64,000 nt of DNA from Rostratula benghalensis. Taxonomy: Eukaryota > Chordata > Aves > Charadriiformes > Rostratulidae. The position numbers and the translations under genes were made by a program. The notes beneath the pieces were generated by a model. That model was not told the origin of the DNA and ran no database searches. It worked only from the letters and a program-made list of their open reading frames with translations. Positions 60,963 through 64,000 of the stretch are shown here, piece by piece (the stretch's first letter is position 1; each line of letters begins with the position of its first letter). Location: positions 4,464,491-4,528,490 of the forward strand of contig VXAI01000019.1 in the NCBI GenBank assembly GCA_013399305.1, in the 5' to 3' direction.

Positions 60963-62318
60963 TGTAGTCCTTATGCTGGCATTTATTAGACAGCAGTTGA
61001 GCCTTCAAAGGGAAAGAAGAAATAGAGTAAAATGTGCAGTTTTCAGAACCTGGAGGTTTTATGGCTGTATTGGTGTGGCTTTGCATGGCATGCTGATGTA
61101 GGAGGGGTGGGTGAACAGCTGAGAGCAGATGTAGCCTGAAGGCAGGCAGATAAAGAAATTGTGGAGTCCAGGTGTCCATAAGCTGCCACATCACCCCAGG
61201 GTCTGGGGTGGCTGTTCCAGCTGGAAGTTTGCAGTGGGGACTGTATGGCTAGAAACCACAAACAGTAGTGAAAGCAGAGGTGGTGCAGTGGGGGTGGATA
61301 AACTCGGAACTTTTCCAATCCATCTCTGTTGATGCGCAGTTCAGAGGGGCTTGGAGTGCAGGTGGAGGGAGCAGCTCTGCAGAACCCTCCCTGAGAAGGT
61401 GCCTGCCCTGCTCCCCCGTGCTGGAGCCTGTTGTGGGAGTTACTGCACGTAGTGATTAATTATTCCTGCACCATGCAGAAAAATTCTTGGGTTTATCTGC
61501 AGTACAGTTTTGGTAGCTGTGAACTTCCACGTTGCTTTTCTTGCCTAGTGGTTTTTACTTCTGTTTGTGAAAATCACTTGCTGTTGGGTGACACACTTCT
61601 TTAAAATGTATATAAATGCTAAATACATGGTGTTTTAATCCCCTCATATTTACAGACATAAAGTCAATGTTTAGGGGGTGTACATCATTTCCTTACAGTG
61701 CCAAAACTGGTGTCCTGTAGCTGTTGTCATTATGGTGTATGACTGTAAGAACTATTGTAGCACTCTGGAGTCAGACAACCACGCTGCTTAGGAATTTAAA
61801 TATCTTATCAGTATGGCCAAGAACATAGACACTCACAGTTGCTCAAAGTTAGTAGGGTTTATGTTTTACAGACCTCTTCTCACTCCTTACCTTTTTTTTT
61901 TACCATCCATATGGAAAAAATTATAGGCGTGATCTTAATTTTTCAGACAGAAATACAGTTCTTCTGTTGCTTCCTGATCTTATATAGATTTTTGTACGTA
62001 ATTCTTTTGTCAGTCAATGCTGTTTCCACTTTGCTACACACCTTAAAGATCTTTCAGAAAATTAAAATAATAACTGACTCAGCGCAATATTCATAAACCT
62101 ATAATAATAAATGTCAGAGTTATCTCCTCTGCTGTACTCCTGAGTAATCTGAACACAAAAAGAGAATCAAATCTGCCAATGCAAAGAAATAGCTTGTCAA
62201 AAATTGGGTTTGGATGTGCTTTCATAAAGTTCTGTGTTAGAAAGCTGGGAATTTTAATTTTAATTTATTTTTTTAATTTAATTTTAATTTTTTTTCTGAT
62301 GCTGTTTTGCTTGATCCT

Positions 62319-62372
62319 ATGCCTTGATCCAGTTGAAGTTGAAGTATGCCTTGATCTTGGAAGTTGAAGTTA
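62319..62372. repeat. 27-bp imperfect tandem duplication
   Basis: ATGCCTTGATC...GTTGAAGT occurs twice in tandem with a few substitutions in the middle. Confidence 0.88.
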
Positions 62373-64000
62373 AGCATATGAGTGTGAGCCCATCCTCTTC
62401 CATCCTGTTACCCTACAGACTTTGTCTTTAGACAAGTCTCTTGATTTCTGTAGCTCAGGAGACAGAGTTCTAAGCTAAAAATGGTGTGTATTTCTTTATC
62501 TGAATTTATGTTGGGTATCAATACAGTAGTAATGGGATTGGAAAGGTATATGAAATGCTGAGGAATTTAGCACTTTGTGTTTTCTTCTCTGTGGAATGGG
62601 GTTTATACCTGCTTATTTTACACAAGTGTTTGTGAGACTTAGTCTGTAAATCCATGGTGTTAGCTATTATTAACTTGAGCAGGTGGTGTCATGAGGTAAG
62701 TAGGACAATGGGCCACAGGCTGAAGACCTGAATTCCATCCAGGAAGCTCTCGCTGACCTGTATGCTCACTGATAAATCTTTTTGCCTCTTCTGTGCCTTA
62801 GAATTTCCATTGTGAAATAGGCAGAGCTCACTTGGTGAAAAAGCACTGTGATATAAATATCATTATTATGAAAGTAAAAGCTCTGTGTTTCTGAATAAAA
62901 GCTGTTGTAGAGAATTAAATAGCAACTTCAACTGAACATGTAGCAATTGCTCTAACTTTTTTTTTTTTGCTATAATTTGTCACTCAAGAAATAGAATAAG
63001 TTTTTTTGTAACTGAAATTTTCTCCTCAGGGATGTGTTATCTGTGTGTTCGTTCATGCTCAAGTAGTGTATTTGTAGAACAACTGTTAAATGATACCTAA
63101 ATTGTCAAGTAGACTTGTATGTATACATAATACCCAAACTCTACAGTTAAACTAAACTTGTATAGCTTTTTCACTGTTTTATTTAGTTTGTGTGTTCATA
63201 GTTTGAACTAATTGTGTGTTTATGTGTATACATATTTATCACTTCTGCAGGTCTAGTAACTCATGTTGAGGTGGAAGAGCAATGATCAGCTTTTTCTTAT
63301 GTAGAGTTTGAAAACAGATTGAAAATCTTCAGGATTGTAAAGAGATCCATACTTTCCCACCATCCAGAAGACAATGTAATTGGTGGTGGTGGGGAAATTC
63401 TGCACCTGTAAGATGTCTTTCTCACGACATCAAGAAATACCTAGCAGCCCTATTTAAGTGTATTTAAATAGGGAAAATTTGTACTTGAACAGCACATTCT
63501 CCTTTTCTTAAAAAGACATCAAGTCCTGAATTTTCTGAAATCCTTTCTGACGAGTCCTGCGACATGAAATAATGGATCACCTAGGAAATGTTTGTTTAGA
63601 GATACTACAAGGAAATAGTTTTAAATTGAAACTGAAAGATATTGATGAAGAATTGTGATTTAATCCTTTTGTATGTTTCAGTTGTTACAGAGGTGGTAGT
63701 AGAGCACTGTGAAACAACACTGAGCAAACTCAAAAGTGTAAGCACTGAAGCAATCTAATGCATCTTCCTCTACTGGGACTGCAACAGTACACTGAAATAT
63801 GCCTGATTTTTAATTTTAGCCTTAATGGCATTAGGACAACCATATCGTCTTGTGCTAATGGATTTGACTTGCTAATTATTAGCAGTATTTTATACGAGGT
63901 TTGGCCTTTCTTGCTCTGCAAGGTCATTTCAATGCTTACGTATTGAAAGCAATAAACAGCTTGCTTATTGCTTAGAAGAAAGTCAGGTGTCTCTCCATGG

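Larger units (their letters stand above)
46200..64000 (+). other. CFAP97: CFAP97 gene, 5' part (cilia and flagella associated protein 97), open at the right edge
   Basis: Two coding exons on the plus strand encode the N-terminal part of CFAP97 (formerly KIAA1430): a start beginning MDRFEDVLDGEVDHAFFDSD, a DYYTDEEDSSDD acidic motif, a long Ser tract and an [20 protein letters not shown] block. All of these match the human protein as I remember it. The family is related to Drosophila Hemingway, needed for motile cilia and sperm flagella. The conserved Hemingway-type region lies in later exons outside the window. The gene start is placed in the CpG island by inference; the gene is divergent to SNX25. 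Confidence 0.9.
57598..64000 (+). other. CFAP97 intron (partial), non-coding to window end
   Basis: AT-rich sequence with a CR1 element (60390-60962), two small tandem duplications (59240-59283, 62319-62372) and an AT-rich low-complexity patch near 62260-62295. I looked for the next CFAP97 exon and saw none, so the intron appears to run off the right edge. Confidence 0.75.

Noticed and set aside
1..64000. CRISPR arrays, operons, tRNA/rRNA genes, intact retroviral or viral genes
   Set aside because: None seen. The repeats are eukaryotic satellites and CR1 tails, and I found no tRNA-like folds or viral protein motifs by eye.

Overview
The window looks like nuclear DNA of a bird. It is AT-rich and intron-dominated. 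It carries several 5'-truncated CR1 retroposon tails with the avian-type 3' end (TTCCAACC followed by ATTCTATGATT-like sequence), many short A/C or T/G tracts, and two orthologues in a head-to-head order that I recall as conserved in amniotes (SNX25 and CFAP97). A passerine is possible from the abundance of AAACC-type tracts, but I cannot fix the species. There are no prokaryotic features.

Layout. Positions 1-39822 hold the 5' part of SNX25 on the minus strand. Six coding exons can be assembled with matching splice phases: exon 1 at 39394-39822, exon 2 at 27125-27209, exon 3 at 20150-20366, exon 4 at 8832-9004, exon 5 at 7753-7939 and exon 6 at 2642-2712. Together they encode about 387 residues: an acidic/Gly-rich N-terminus, two hydrophobic segments and most or all of the PXA domain. 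The RGS-like, PX and C-terminal nexin parts lie to the left of position 1. A CpG island at about 39195-40480 covers exon 1 and the promoter.

Positions 40.5-46.0 kb are intergenic. They contain two CR1 fragments, a CA/TG inverted microsatellite and a degenerate 21-bp minisatellite of about 1 kb (45001-45991). The minisatellite abuts a second CpG island (about 45990-46520), the likely CFAP97 promoter. A 40-base run of N in that island is bracketed by a perfect 28-bp inverted repeat.

Positions 46.3-64.0 kb hold the 5' part of CFAP97 on the plus strand: a probable non-coding first exon, a long first intron, the large first coding exon (start codon 56575), a short exon at 57526-57597, then intron to the window edge. 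The conserved C-terminal Hemingway-type region is outside the window.

The two genes have different jobs (endosomal/ER lipid-membrane sorting versus cilium/flagellum assembly). They share only a divergent arrangement with separate CpG islands about 6 kb apart. I found no convincing new biological system. The best leads are the unusual CFAP97 exon/intron junction, the minisatellite next to the CFAP97 promoter, and the inverted repeat at the assembly gap.
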